From positions 1 to 64,000 of the forward strand of contig NZ_JABFCZ010000017.1 of assembly GCF_014692675.1 (NCBI RefSeq): a DNA stretch of 64,000 bases, in the 5' to 3' direction. The notes below the pieces were generated by a model. That model saw only the letters and a list, made by a program, of their open reading frames with translations. It was not told where the DNA came from and ran no database searches. Position 1 is the first letter of the stretch. Every line of letters starts with the position of its first letter. Shown piece after piece: positions 55,699 to 64,000 of the stretch. The DNA comes from Roseibium aggregatum (GTDB lineage Bacteria > Pseudomonadota > Alphaproteobacteria > Rhizobiales > Stappiaceae). The translations under genes were made by a program, and so were the position numbers.

Positions 55699-58600
55699 GC
55701 GGCTTCCAGATCCCCGAGCTGACCCGCAAGCGTCAGGATCTCGCCTCCGAGCCGCGCGCGTCCGCCTGGGTGAGCGCCAATGCCGGTTCCGGCAAGACCT
55801 TCGTGCTGTCCCGCCGGGTGGTGCGCCTGCTCCTCGACGGCACCGACCCCTCGCGCCTGTTGTGCCTGACCTTCACCAAGGCCGCGGCGGCCGAAATGGC
55901 GACCCGTGTCTTCAGGATCCTGGGCGACTGGGTGACGATGGACAACGCGGCGCTGGCAAGCGAGCTGGAAGCGGTCGAAGGCCGCAAGCCCAATGCGGAG
56001 CGTATCGCGCTGGCAAGGCGTCTCTTCGCCCGCGCGCTGGAAACCCCCGGCGGCCTGAAGATCCAGACCATTCACGGTTTCTGCGAGGCGCTGCTGCACC
56101 AGTTCCCGCTGGAGGCCAATGTCGCCGGGCACTTTACGGTCCTGGATGACCGGCAGGGCGCGGAACTGATGGCGGAGGCGCGCGCGTCCGTCTTCCATAT
56201 TGCCGAAACCAGGCCCGACAGCCCCTTCGGCCGGGCACTGGCTGCCGTCATCGACCTGATGAGCGACGCCGGGGTGGAAAAGGCGCTCGACGAACTGATC
56301 CAGAACCGGGACGCCTTCCGCCGCTGGACGGTCGATGAAGGCGATCTGGAAACCGCACTTACCCATCTGGCTGCTGACCTCGGCGTCCGCCCGGAGATGA
56401 ACCTACGCGACCTGGACCGGCGGTTCCGCGACGAGGCGATACTCGATGAACTGGCGTCCCGCCGTGCCGCGGAGATCCTGGGCAACGGCAGCAAGACGGA
56501 CAAGGACCGTGCCGATCAGCTCATCCAGGCCTGGAAACTTTCCGAACCCGAGGCCTTCAAGGACTACTGGCTGCCGATCTTCTTGACCGGAAAGCTGGAA
56601 CCGCGGAAGTCACTGGCGACAAAGAAGATCGTCGAAAGCGCACCGGATGTTGTTGAGCAACTGGAAGCCGAACAGGCACGCCTCATGGAGCTTCTCCAGG
56701 AGCGTCGGCTTGCCGTCACCTTCGAGGGCACGGCAGCCCTGCTCAGGCTCGCCGATGCGGTGATCGGTCACTACGAAAAGGCCAAGACCGCGCGCGGCTT
56801 CCTCGACTTCGAGGATCTGGTGGTGCGCACCGCCAAGATGCTCAAGGAAGCCGAAGCGGCCCAATGGGTGCAGTACAAGCTCGATCAGGGCCTCGACCAC
56901 ATTCTGGTCGACGAGGCACAGGATACCAGCCCGCGCCAGTGGGAGGTCGTTCGCTCGCTGGCGGAGGAGTTCTTTACCGGCGAGGGCGCACGCGGACAGG
57001 TGCGCACCATCTTTGCCGTCGGGGACGAAAAGCAGTCGATCTATTCGTTCCAGGGCGCGGTGCCGGCCTATTTCGACGAAATGCGCCGGGAATTCTCAAA
57101 ACGGTCGGCCGCTGCGGACAGGCTGTTTCATTCCGTCGACCTGCAGCTTTCCTTCCGTTCCACACCCGACGTGCTCGGTGCCGTCGATCGGGTGTTCAAG
57201 GATGTGGAGGCCCATCGCGGCCTGTCGCAGGAGGTCAAGGCACCGATCCATGAGGCGATACGCAAGGATCCGGGTATCGTCGAGCTCTGGCCGCTGGAGG
57301 CGGAGGAGGAGATCGCGGAACCGGAAGACTGGGTTGTCCCGATCGACCGGGTCGGCTCAGGCAGCCCGATGCTCAAGGTCGCGCGCCGGATCGCGGCGAC
57401 GATCAGGGGCTGGATGCGCGACGGCACCGCCGATCCCGGCGACGTGATGATCCTGGTGCGTAAGCGCGGGCCTTTCGTGGAGGCGCTCAATAGGGAACTG
57501 AAGGAGCTCGGCATTCCGGCCGCCGGCAGCGACCGTCTGATCCTGACCGACCACATCGCGGTCAAGGATCTGGCCGCCCTCGGCCGGTTCCTGCTTCTAC
57601 CCGAAGACGACCTGTCGCTTGCCGCCGTCCTGAAAAGCCCGCTCCTGGGTCTGAATGACGACGATCTTCTGGAAATCGCCCGCGAGACGCCGGAAAAAGA
57701 GCGGGCCGGAACCCTGTGGCAGATGCTCGTGCGCAGGGCCGAGGCGAGTCCGAAATGGGACGAGGTGCGCAAGAAGCTGGATCTCTGGCGCGCCCGGGCC
57801 GACTTCATGCCGCCTTACGAGTTCTATGCCCGATTGCTTGCGGCAGACGGCGGCAGGCATGGCTTCCGCGCCCGCCTCGGCGTCGAGGTCGATGACGTGC
57901 TCGACGAGTTTCTTGCCCTCACCATCGCCTACGAGCAGACCGGAACACCCGGGCTTGAAGGCTTCCTCGCCTGGATGGATGCCGCCCCGACGGAGATCAA
58001 GCGCGAACTGACCAATTCCAAGGGCATGGTCCGCATCATGACCGTCCATGGCTCCAAGGGGCTGGAGGCGAAGATCGTTTTTCTGGTCGACCCGGGCGGG
58101 GCGCCGGTCAGCGCGATCCACGATCCGGCCTTCCTGCCGCGGCAAAGGCATGACAACCCGCTGCTGCCGCCGGCTCTTGTCTGGCTGCCGGTCAAGGAGG
58201 AACGGACCCCCTGGCATGCGGAGGCCATCGACGGTCTGCGGGAGGGCCAGGAGGAGGAATACCGCCGCCTGCTCTATGTGGCGCTGACCCGGGCCGAGGA
58301 CCGCCTCGTCGTCTGTGGCTGGGAACCCAAGCGCGGCGCCCACGACGCCTGCTGGTACAACATCGTCGCCCGCGCGCTCAGACCGGAAGCGGAAGAGGTC
58401 AAGGGCGCCGGCGGTGAGACGGCCGCCTGGCGGTGGCAGAAGGAACAGGCTCCGGCAGTGGAAGAACGGAAAGGGCACCCCGCCGAAGCCGCAGCGCCTG
58501 TCGAACCCGAACAACCGGCACTGCCGTCCTGGCTGACGCAACGGGCACCCGCCTTCGTCCGTAAGGCCCGGCTGCAGCCGTCCCGCGTTTTCGAGGTGAT

Positions 58601-59207
58601 GGAGGAAAAGGAAGGGATCGAACCGGTCCCCGCCGCTTCCAGGCTGGAAGCGCGCCGCCAGCCGGCCCATTGGCCACTGGAAAAAGGCCGGCTCGTTCAC
58701 AGGCTGCTGGAAACCCTCCCGGACCTTGCGCCGGGTGAACGGGAAGCCGCGGCCGAACGGTTCATTGCCGCCGCGCTGCCGGAGGAGTTCGCCGGTTATT
58801 CCGGGGCGCTTCTCGGCGAAGTTCACGAGATTCTGAACGCCCCCGAATTCTCCCCGCTTTTTTCAAGTGCGGCCCGGGCCGAAGTGCCGGTGGTCGGCAA
58901 CCTGATTGCGTCCGACGGCAAGGAGGTCTCCATCTCCGGTCAGATCGACCGTCTGGTGGTCGAACCGGACCGGGTCCTGATCGTCGACTACAAGACCAAT
59001 CTGCGCCCGCCGGCGGCAGTGGAGGGGATTCCGCAAGAATATCTCGCCCAGCTTTGCGTCTACCGGAAACTGCTGTGCGGGATCTATTCCGACCGGGCGG
59101 TGGAGGCAGCGCTCCTGTGGACCGTGACCCCGTCGCTCATGCCGGTGCCGTCGGACCTGCTGGATGAGACGTTTTCGCGCCTGCGCAGCGACGGTTCGCC
59201 CGCTTGA
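55695..59207 (+). CDS. addA: Double-strand break repair helicase AddA
   Basis: 1170 residues. UvrD/Rep-type helicase: Walker A SANAGSGKTFVLSRRV, LLCLTFTKAAAAEM, DEAQDTSPRQWEV (motif II), VGDEKQSIYSFQGA (motif III), MTVHGSKGLEAKIVFLVD and YVALTRAEDRLVVCGW (motifs V-VI). The C-terminal nuclease carries LIVDYKTNLRPP. It is the motor and second nuclease of AddAB. Coupled to addB. Confidence 0.97.
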   Translation: MSGFQIPELTRKRQDLASEPRASAWVSANAGSGKTFVLSRRVVRLLLDGTDPSRLLCLTFTKAAAAEMATRVFRILGDWVTMDNAALASELEAVEGRKPNAERIALARRLFARALETPGGLKIQTIHGFCEALLHQFPLEANVAGHFTVLDDRQGAELMAEARASVFHIAETRPDSPFGRALAAVIDLMSDAGVEKALDELIQNRDAFRRWTVDEGDLETALTHLAADLGVRPEMNLRDLDRRFRDEAILDELASRRAAEILGNGSKTDKDRADQLIQAWKLSEPEAFKDYWLPIFLTGKLEPRKSLATKKIVESAPDVVEQLEAEQARLMELLQERRLAVTFEGTAALLRLADAVIGHYEKAKTARGFLDFEDLVVRTAKMLKEAEAAQWVQYKLDQGLDHILVDEAQDTSPRQWEVVRSLAEEFFTGEGARGQVRTIFAVGDEKQSIYSFQGAVPAYFDEMRREFSKRSAAADRLFHSVDLQLSFRSTPDVLGAVDRVFKDVEAHRGLSQEVKAPIHEAIRKDPGIVELWPLEAEEEIAEPEDWVVPIDRVGSGSPMLKVARRIAATIRGWMRDGTADPGDVMILVRKRGPFVEALNRELKELGIPAAGSDRLILTDHIAVKDLAALGRFLLLPEDDLSLAAVLKSPLLGLNDDDLLEIARETPEKERAGTLWQMLVRRAEASPKWDEVRKKLDLWRARADFMPPYEFYARLLAADGGRHGFRARLGVEVDDVLDEFLALTIAYEQTGTPGLEGFLAWMDAAPTEIKRELTNSKGMVRIMTVHGSKGLEAKIVFLVDPGGAPVSAIHDPAFLPRQRHDNPLLPPALVWLPVKEERTPWHAEAIDGLREGQEEEYRRLLYVALTRAEDRLVVCGWEPKRGAHDACWYNIVARALRPEAEEVKGAGGETAAWRWQKEQAPAVEERKGHPAEAAAPVEPEQPALPSWLTQRAPAFVRKARLQPSRVFEVMEEKEGIEPVPAASRLEARRQPAHWPLEKGRLVHRLLETLPDLAPGEREAAAERFIAAALPEEFAGYSGALLGEVHEILNAPEFSPLFSSAARAEVPVVGNLIASDGKEVSISGQIDRLVVEPDRVLIVDYKTNLRPPAAVEGIPQEYLAQLCVYRKLLCGIYSDRAVEAALLWTVTPSLMPVPSDLLDETFSRLRSDGSPA

Positions 59208-59290
59208 CGGATCGCCAATGGCTACCTACGTTCGGCCCAACGCGCGTGATCGCTTTTCAGCGTCCGCATGACCTGTGAAAGAGGCAAGAC

Positions 59291-59611
59291 ATGGCTACCA
59301 ACAAAACCACTGACGCTACGTTCGAAGCAGACGTTCTGAAGTCTTCCGAACCGGTCGTCGTCGATTTCTGGGCGGAATGGTGCGGCCCCTGTAAAATGAT
59401 CGCGCCGGCTCTTGAGGAAATCTCCGAGGAAATGTCGGGCCAGGTGAAGATCACCAAGCTCAACATCGACGAGAACCAGGACATGGCCATGAAGTATGGC
59501 GTCCGCTCGATCCCGATGCTGATCCTGTTCAAGGACGGCGAACCGGCTGCAAGCCAGGTTGGCGCCGCGCCGAAGGGCAAGATCGCCGACTGGATCAAGA
59601 GCGCGCTCTGA
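59291..59611 (+). CDS. trxA: Thioredoxin
   Basis: 106 residues. [22 protein letters not shown] has the WCGPC redox site; [12 protein letters not shown] carries the cis-Pro. It is the general cytoplasmic disulfide reductant, supplying peroxiredoxins, reductases and possibly the cytoplasmic CMD-type protein of this window. AGAGGCAAG ribosome site. The addA-trxA order is common in rhizobia. Confidence 0.97.
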   Translation: MATNKTTDATFEADVLKSSEPVVVDFWAEWCGPCKMIAPALEEISEEMSGQVKITKLNIDENQDMAMKYGVRSIPMLILFKDGEPAASQVGAAPKGKIADWIKSAL

Positions 59612-59716
59612 TTCCAAAACGGGCCGAAGAGGCCTTTGGACCAGTTGCCCCGCACCGGCGGGCGACATGATCGGTGGTTTTCAGGCGGGTATGCTTATGG
59701 CATATCCGCTCGAACC

Positions 59717-59736
59717 GTTTAGGTCATGACCTAAAC
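59717..59736. promoter_or_regulatory. Perfect 20-bp palindrome before grpE
   Basis: GTTTAGGTCATGACCTAAAC is exactly self-complementary and lies 28 bases before the grpE ATG. It does not match CIRCE (TTAGCACTC-N9-GAGTGCTAA), the HrcA operator often found before grpE. A TetR- or GntR-type operator is possible. Confidence 0.6.
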
Positions 59737-59764
59737 CGACCGAACGCAATCTTACGGACCACAT

Positions 59765-60406
59765 ATGAGCAACGACAACAACACCCCTGAAGATAAAGAG
59801 GCCGAGGTCGCCGCTCAGGCCGCGGAAACGGCGGCCGAAGAGGCGTCTGCCGGCAACGAGGCAGCCGACCCGATCGAAGAGCTGAAGGCGGAAAACGCCG
59901 AGCTCAAGGATCGGGCTCTGCGCGTGATGGCGGAAATGGAAAACCTGCGCCGCCGGACCGAGAAGGAACTGAAGGACGCCCGGCAATATTCCGTCGCGGG
60001 CTTCGCACGCGACATGCTGACGGTCTCCGACAACCTGCGCCGGGCGCTTGATGCCATTCCGGACGAGCTGCGCCAGAATGCGGATGCCGGGCTTGTGGCG
60101 CTTCTCGAAGGCGTGGAAATGACCGAGCGCGAGCTTCTGAACCAGCTTGAAAAGAACGGCGTGAAGAAGCTCGATCCTGCGGGACAGAAGTTCGACCCCA
60201 ATTTCCATCAAGCCATGTTCGAGGTTCCGAATACGGAAGTGCCGAACAACACGGTCGTCCAGGTCGTTCAGGCCGGTTACAGCATCGGCGACCGTGTCCT
60301 CAGACCGGCCATGGTCGGCGTCTCCAGGGGCGGTCCGAAGGAAGCATCCCCTGCACCGCAGGACGGCGGCGACGAAACCGGGCAGACGATCGACAAGACC
60401 GCCTGA
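59765..60406 (+). CDS. grpE: Nucleotide exchange factor GrpE
   Basis: 213 residues. An acidic Ala-rich tail leads to the long coiled coil ([38 protein letters not shown]) and the beta domain with [15 protein letters not shown] and PAMVGVSRG. It releases ADP from DnaK. It is not next to hrcA, its usual alphaproteobacterial neighbour, within this window. Confidence 0.96.
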   Translation: MSNDNNTPEDKEAEVAAQAAETAAEEASAGNEAADPIEELKAENAELKDRALRVMAEMENLRRRTEKELKDARQYSVAGFARDMLTVSDNLRRALDAIPDELRQNADAGLVALLEGVEMTERELLNQLEKNGVKKLDPAGQKFDPNFHQAMFEVPNTEVPNNTVVQVVQAGYSIGDRVLRPAMVGVSRGGPKEASPAPQDGGDETGQTIDKTA

Positions 60407-60438
60407 CGCTTTCTAAAGCCCGATTGAATTCTATAATG

Positions 60439-60473
60439 CCGCTTCCCCGGTCGCCGGGGAGGCGGTTTTTCTT
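60439..60473 (+). terminator. Rho-independent terminator of grpE
   Basis: CCGCTTCCCCGG, loop TCG, CCGGGGAGGCGG form a 12-bp stem with one G-U pair, followed by TTTTTCTTT. It ends 12 bases before the next start codon. Confidence 0.88.
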
Positions 60474-60484
60474 TGGGGGCGGAC

Positions 60485-61093
60485 ATGTTGTTGCAGGTGC
60501 TGGATTACATTGGCGTCGGTGTTTTTGCCGTTTCCGGCGCCATCGTGGCCTCGCGCAAGCAGATGGATTTCATCGCTTTTCTGTTTTTCGCCACCCTGAC
60601 CGGAATAGGCGGGGGAACCCTGCGCGACCTGTTGCTGGACGTGCCGGTTTTCTGGGTTCATTCCAACGCGTATCTCTTTGTCTGCGTGGCGGTCAGCGTT
60701 GCCATGTGGTTCTTCGCCCATATTGTGGAAGGCTTCGGAAAACCGCTCAGGTGGGCCGATGCGGTCGGCATCTCTGCCTATTCGGTGATGGGCGCCGCCA
60801 AGTCGCTCAGCGTCGGCGACACAGCCCTGGTTGCCGTGTCGATGGGAGTGGCGACGGCGACCTTCGGCGGCATCCTGCGCGATGTCATCGCCGGCGAACC
60901 GTCCGCGATCGTCAAATCCGAGATTTACGTTTCGGCTGCCTTCGCCGGTGCCGGAACTTATGTGCTTCTCGCGACGCTGGGGATCGGCGGATGGGGCGCG
61001 GCCGCTGCAGCCGCTGCCCTGGCGTTCGTTCTGCGCGGCGGAGCCATTCAATTCGGCTGGACGCTGCCGGGCTACAGCAGCCCGAAATCGTGA
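60485..61093 (+). CDS. Trimeric intracellular cation (TRIC) channel family protein (YicG-like)
   Basis: 202 residues, seven membrane segments in two inverted repeats: GVGVFAVSGAIVASRKQMD with GIGGGTLRDLLL, and AVGISAYSVMGAAK with GGILRDVIAGEPSAI. The GGGTLRD/GGILRD motifs are the TRIC potassium-permeant channel signature (UPF0126). The ATG follows GGGGGCGG; a TTG four codons earlier is less likely. Physiological role in bacteria unknown. Confidence 0.9.
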   Translation: MLLQVLDYIGVGVFAVSGAIVASRKQMDFIAFLFFATLTGIGGGTLRDLLLDVPVFWVHSNAYLFVCVAVSVAMWFFAHIVEGFGKPLRWADAVGISAYSVMGAAKSLSVGDTALVAVSMGVATATFGGILRDVIAGEPSAIVKSEIYVSAAFAGAGTYVLLATLGIGGWGAAAAAAALAFVLRGGAIQFGWTLPGYSSPKS

Positions 61094-61127
61094 GTGCCCG
61101 TTTGGATTTCAGGTCAATGCCCGGACA

Positions 61128-61159
61128 TGAAAAAGCCGGCTATCAAGCCGGCTTTTTCA
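61128..61159. terminator. Bidirectional terminator between TRIC gene and membrane peptide gene
   Basis: TGAAAAAGCCGGCT and AGCCGGCTTTTTCA form a perfect 14-bp stem with loop ATCA. The A-run/T-run arms make it a good terminator on both strands, serving the TRIC gene from the left and the small peptide gene from the right. Confidence 0.9.
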
Positions 61160-61177
61160 AAAAAACGGGATCCGGGC

Positions 61178-61264
61178 TTACATCGAGACCAGAGATGCCG
61201 TCAGTCCGATAACGGCGATGGCCAGCATTGGCAGGCCTGCCGCGTAGACCAGCGTCCTGAGCAT
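61178..61264 (-). CDS. Small hydrophobic peptide, 28 residues, likely membrane-spanning
   Basis: The minus strand reads MLRTLVYAAGLPMLAIAVIG followed by LTASLVSM and TAA. A ribosome site (AAAGGAA) lies 7 bases before the ATG and a strong terminator follows the stop by 18 bases, so it has the frame of a small independent gene. The sequence is one hydrophobic helix with one Arg at the start. I do not recognise it; it could be a membrane protein regulator, a toxin-like peptide or chance. Confidence 0.6.
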   Translation of the reverse strand: MLRTLVYAAGLPMLAIAVIGLTASLVSM

Positions 61265-61356
61265 GGTCTGTTCCTTTCGTGCAGATACGGGTACGTCGTT
61301 TGTTCCTCCCCATTCGTGGCGTCATATGGGGAAGAAAAACCGTTTCTGGAAGAGGA

Positions 61357-62277
61357 TCAGCTTCTCAAATAAATGTGTCCGGCGACCGCGAGATCCGCCA
61401 GCCCGGAGGATCCTCCCGGGTGAAAATGGGTCATCTGGCCGTAAAACCGCCGCCCGGCCTTTTCGCCCTTTGCCAGCTCCCGGAGATCGGCGGCGATTTC
61501 CTCGCCGGTGAGCATCCCGGCCTCGTTCCGGTCTCCGACGAAAATCCGCACCTGGGAAAGCATGTCTTCTTCAAGGCGGGTGCCGGGGTCGAAGACATCG
61601 ATGTGTACGCCGGGCGAAAGCGCGGCTCCCGGCAGGTCGAGCGGGCAACCGGAGGCGCAGCAGATCATGTCCGCACCCGCAACCGCACCGGCCAGGTCGT
61701 CCGTTGCCCCGAAGGTGACGCCTTTCAACTTCGGATGGAGCCGAAGCCGGTCGAGGAAGGCTTCGGCGCCTCCCATCAGGAGAACGGACCGGATGTCCCT
61801 GACGGCCGTATAGGCCGCCAGCAGGCTTGGCAGCATCGGATCGGAGCCCAGGACCAGCAGACGGCTGGTGTCCTCCCGCGCCAGATAGCGTGTGGCCAGC
61901 GCATGCAGGGCGCAGCGCCGCCAGACGGCAAGCCGCACGCCGTCGAGAAGGGCGACGGGATGGCCCGTCGTGCCGGACAGAAGCAGGTAGAGGGCCGAGC
62001 CCGACTGGGAGGATCCGATATCGGGCGTATCGTCTGACTGGGGAAGCTCGAGCGTGATCCCGCAGCCGATATAGCCCCGGTCGGTGTGGCCCTGCGCCAC
62101 GAAATTGGACCAGGCCGGGATCGCCCTGAGAATTCCCGCGGTCTCGTCGGGGCGCTCAATGGGAAAATGCGCAGGTTGCGGGACAACGATCCGGGACCGG
62201 TAGGCGCGCAAAAGCGTTTCGATCAGCTCCGGATAGGCAAGGGCGCTGTCGATCTCGTCGCTGGAAATGATACGCAT
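61357..62277 (-). CDS. Ornithine cyclodeaminase/mu-crystallin family protein
   Basis: 306 residues. The family plan is visible: N-terminal dimer half, then a Rossmann NAD(P) domain with LLVLGSDPMLPSLLAAYTAVRDI, GATDDLAGAVAGADMICCAS and HIDVFDPGTRLEEDM. The glycine motif (LGSDPM) is not the standard GxGxxG, so cofactor use may be altered. Members deaminate ornithine or reduce imines; the substrate is unclear. It lies downstream of the lapA-like gene, possibly in one transcript. Confidence 0.82.
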   Translation of the reverse strand: MRIISSDEIDSALAYPELIETLLRAYRSRIVVPQPAHFPIERPDETAGILRAIPAWSNFVAQGHTDRGYIGCGITLELPQSDDTPDIGSSQSGSALYLLLSGTTGHPVALLDGVRLAVWRRCALHALATRYLAREDTSRLLVLGSDPMLPSLLAAYTAVRDIRSVLLMGGAEAFLDRLRLHPKLKGVTFGATDDLAGAVAGADMICCASGCPLDLPGAALSPGVHIDVFDPGTRLEEDMLSQVRIFVGDRNEAGMLTGEEIAADLRELAKGEKAGRRFYGQMTHFHPGGSSGLADLAVAGHIYLRS

Positions 62278-62290
62278 GGATCAGAAACGG

Positions 62291-62662
62291 TCACGCAGCG
62301 TGTCGGCTGTCGGGTCCTGAAAGCTTGGGAGCCGTCGACGAGGCGCCGGGGGTCAGGCTTTCGGTTTGTTCGCGCAGCTGATCGGCTTCCTTATGCCATT
62401 TGTCGGCTTCGCGGCGTTTCACGCGCGCTTCCTTGCGCCAGCGTCCCTGTTTGGCCCAGGAACCGAGACCGCCGACAATGATGCCGACGCCCAGGCTGGC
62501 GAAGATCACCCAGAACAGCGGGATGTTCACAATCGTGAGGCGGGGGTCCTGGGGATCGAAGGGATTGAGCGACAGGGAGACCGTGTGGCGGTTGGCGACC
62601 GACAGGGGAACAAGCACAACGGCAATGGCCAGAAGAATGATGTTCTTGATAAACCGGGTCAC
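62291..62662 (-). CDS. LapA (DUF1049) domain membrane protein
   Basis: 123 residues. Two membrane helices (IILLAIAVVLVPLSVAN and FWVIFASLGVGIIVGGLGSW) separated by NRHTVSLSLNPFDPQDP, then a charged cytoplasmic coiled tail (RRKEARVKRREADKWHKEADQLREQTE). This is the LapA-type protein that in E. coli works with LapB in controlling lipopolysaccharide synthesis; here it follows ihfB as in many rhizobia. Confidence 0.85.
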   Translation of the reverse strand: MTRFIKNIILLAIAVVLVPLSVANRHTVSLSLNPFDPQDPRLTIVNIPLFWVIFASLGVGIIVGGLGSWAKQGRWRKEARVKRREADKWHKEADQLREQTESLTPGASSTAPKLSGPDSRHAA

Positions 62663-62769
62663 AGGGGCCTCCTGAAGCCGTTTTCATGCAGGGACGATGT
62701 ATCCGCGCCACTCACCGCGCCAATCTCCGCGTTGGCAATCTGCGGCACGGATGCACTCCTGTTTAGCCC

Positions 62770-63069
62770 TTAGTCGTCGCCGTGGTCCACACCGTCGTTC
62801 AGGCGTACACGCATTTCCTTGCCGGTCTTGAAGAAGGGCACGAATTTTTCGTCGACTTCCACCTTCTGGCCGGTCCTGGGATTGCGCCCGACCCGCGCCG
62901 GCCGGTTCTTGACGGAGAAGGCGCCGAAGCCGCGCAATTCCACCCGGTCACCGCGCATCAGGGCCTCGGTGATCTCGTCCAGAATGGCATTGACGATATT
63001 TTCGACATCACGCTGGTAGAGGTGTGGATTTTGTTCCGCAATATGTTGAACCAGCTCTGACTTTATCAT
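62770..63069 (-). CDS. ihfB: Integration host factor subunit beta
   Basis: 99 residues. [23 protein letters not shown] start and the DNA-bending arm [40 protein letters not shown] are conserved, with the intercalating Pro. With IhfA it bends DNA at promoters and recombination sites. It lies 18 bases after sppA. Confidence 0.96.
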   Translation of the reverse strand: MIKSELVQHIAEQNPHLYQRDVENIVNAILDEITEALMRGDRVELRGFGAFSVKNRPARVGRNPRTGQKVEVDEKFVPFFKTGKEMRVRLNDGVDHGDD

Positions 63070-63087
63070 TTGCCGCGCCCCCTCGAT

Positions 63088-64000
63088 TTATGGATTTTCG
63101 TCTGCCGCCTCAGGAGCCTGCCAAACCGATACAAGACCGTCAAGCGTAAGCCCTCGGGGAATCAGTCCTTTAGCGGCTCCCAGACTACCGGTGAGACCTT
63201 TTGCGAAGCCTTCGCCGAGACTTTGGCTCATGCTGCTGGCCAGCGGCAGTCCGTCTTGATCCTCATCCACGCTCCAGTTGATCACCGGCAGATCCTTTGC
63301 CACGGACCGTTCCGTCTCCAGCCAGGAGATGGCCGCGTCTTCGCCGCCGATGGCATCGATCAGCTTGAGATCCAGAGCGTTGTGCCCGGTATAGATTTGC
63401 CCGTCGGCGCGGCTGCGGGCTTCTTCCACGCTCAGCCCGCGACGTTCCGCCACAAGGTTCACGAACCAGTCGTAGGAATCCATGACCAGCGTTTTCAGCA
63501 TGGCGCGGGCTTCCGGCGACGTCGGCGTATAAAAATCCGGTTCCGCCTTCAGCGGTGCGCTTTTGACCGCATCCATCTGGACGCCCAGGGTTTCCATCAG
63601 CTTGGCGATGTTGCCGAACTGGAACAGGACGCCGATCGATCCGGTGATCGAATTGTAGCGGGCGACAATGTGGTCCGCCGACAGGGCGATCATGTAACCG
63701 GCAGAGGCGCCAACGGTGCGGATTTCCGCCACCAGCGGCTTCTTTTCGGCCAGTTTGCGCAAGGCATCGTAGAGCGCCTCGCCGCCGGTCGTGGACCCGC
63801 CCGGCGAATTGATCGAAAGGATCACGCCCTTGACGGCCTTCGCCTTGGAGATCTTTTCAATCAGCTTCAGCTGGTCCCGGTTTTCCAGGATCACGCCGTC
63901 GATGGACAAGCGTGCGATATGGGCGGATCGCTTGCCGATACCGGCAAACCCGGCCGCGTAGGCGATGCCGGCGATGACAACGAGCGCGACCAGGATGAAG
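63088..64000 (-). CDS. sppA: Signal peptide peptidase SppA, 36K type (5' end outside window)
   Basis: The frame continues past the right window edge, with a membrane segment (FILVALVVIAGIAYAAGFAGIG) visible at its beginning, so only the first few codons are missing. The S49 peptidase core has SPGGSTTGGEALYDAL, VGASAGYMIALSADHIVA (catalytic Ser), ITGSIGVLFQFGNI and the Lys in VKSAPLKAEPDFYTP. It digests signal peptides left in the inner membrane. It precedes ihfB. Confidence 0.95.
   Translation of the reverse strand, partial: FILVALVVIAGIAYAAGFAGIGKRSAHIARLSIDGVILENRDQLKLIEKISKAKAVKGVILSINSPGGSTTGGEALYDALRKLAEKKPLVAEIRTVGASAGYMIALSADHIVARYNSITGSIGVLFQFGNIAKLMETLGVQMDAVKSAPLKAEPDFYTPTSPEARAMLKTLVMDSYDWFVNLVAERRGLSVEEARSRADGQIYTGHNALDLKLIDAIGGEDAAISWLETERSVAKDLPVINWSVDEDQDGLPLASSMSQSLGEGFAKGLTGSLGAAKGLIPRGLTLDGLVSVWQAPEAADENP

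Noticed and set aside
59717-59736. HrcA/CIRCE operator before grpE
   Set aside because: CIRCE has nine-base arms TTAGCACTC/GAGTGCTAA with a nine-base spacer; this palindrome has a different sequence and no spacer.

Overview
The window is a GC-rich chromosomal segment of an alphaproteobacterium, most likely order Hyphomicrobiales and probably Stappiaceae (Roseibium/Labrenzia-like). The evidence is the mdh-sucC-sucD-sucA-sucB-lpd block, an F1-only atpHAGDC operon, chvI-chvG followed by hprK and PTS genes, an ahcY-divL-tsaE/amgK-murU-addB-addA-trxA run, a sppA-ihfB-lapA run, a GcrA-type zinc domain protein and clustered GANTC sites. The family placement is inference from gene order. I saw no tRNA, rRNA, CRISPR array or prophage.

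Layout. 1-940: the 5' end of an IS110-type transposase reading out of the window, abutting a creD gene that has lost its 5' half. 1.0-10 kb: small housekeeping and stress genes (two VOC proteins, exported MsrA, RecQ, an acyltransferase, a MAPEG protein, a CMD protein, a rhodanese, a degenerate low-molecular-weight phosphatase, a GNAT, an Inh-type lipoprotein, a DUF7662-like protein). 10.2-22.9 kb: zapE, then the TCA block encoding malate dehydrogenase, succinyl-CoA synthetase and the 2-oxoglutarate dehydrogenase complex, with three unrelated genes between sucB and lpd. 22.9-27 kb: a MerR/cation-efflux pair, a secreted protein, rpsU, xerC and tal. 27-34.6 kb: priA and the F1 ATP synthase operon. 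34.7-40.3 kb: a one-domain GcrA-like protein, a molybdenum-enzyme accessory operon with split XdhC, and pckA. 40.7-47.5 kb: chvI-chvG-hprK-PTS IIA-HPr, cfa and ahcY. 47.7-59.6 kb: divL, tsaE-amgK, murU, addB, addA and trxA. 59.7-64 kb: grpE, a TRIC channel, a 28-codon membrane peptide gene, an ornithine-cyclodeaminase-like gene, lapA-like, ihfB and the 3' part of sppA.

The genes converge on central carbon flux (TCA block, pckA, tal), its energy output (ATP synthase), envelope and acid sensing with carbon/nitrogen PTS signalling (ChvGI, HprK, IIA, HPr), cell-cycle control (DivL, GcrA-like domain, ZapE, GANTC sites) and genome maintenance (RecQ, PriA, XerC, AddAB, IHF).

The least explained material is intergenic. 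Predicted RNA hairpins lie at four positions of the TCA block, and at sucC and sucA they would cover the ribosome-binding site. There is a 34-bp dyad before priA, a perfect 20-bp palindrome before grpE, five GANTC sites in 85 bp before divL, an inverted pair of a 34-bp palindromic repeat before tal, and a short membrane-peptide gene with its own ribosome site and terminator. No wholly new multi-gene system is evident; the TCA-block RNA leaders are the best candidate for something undescribed.
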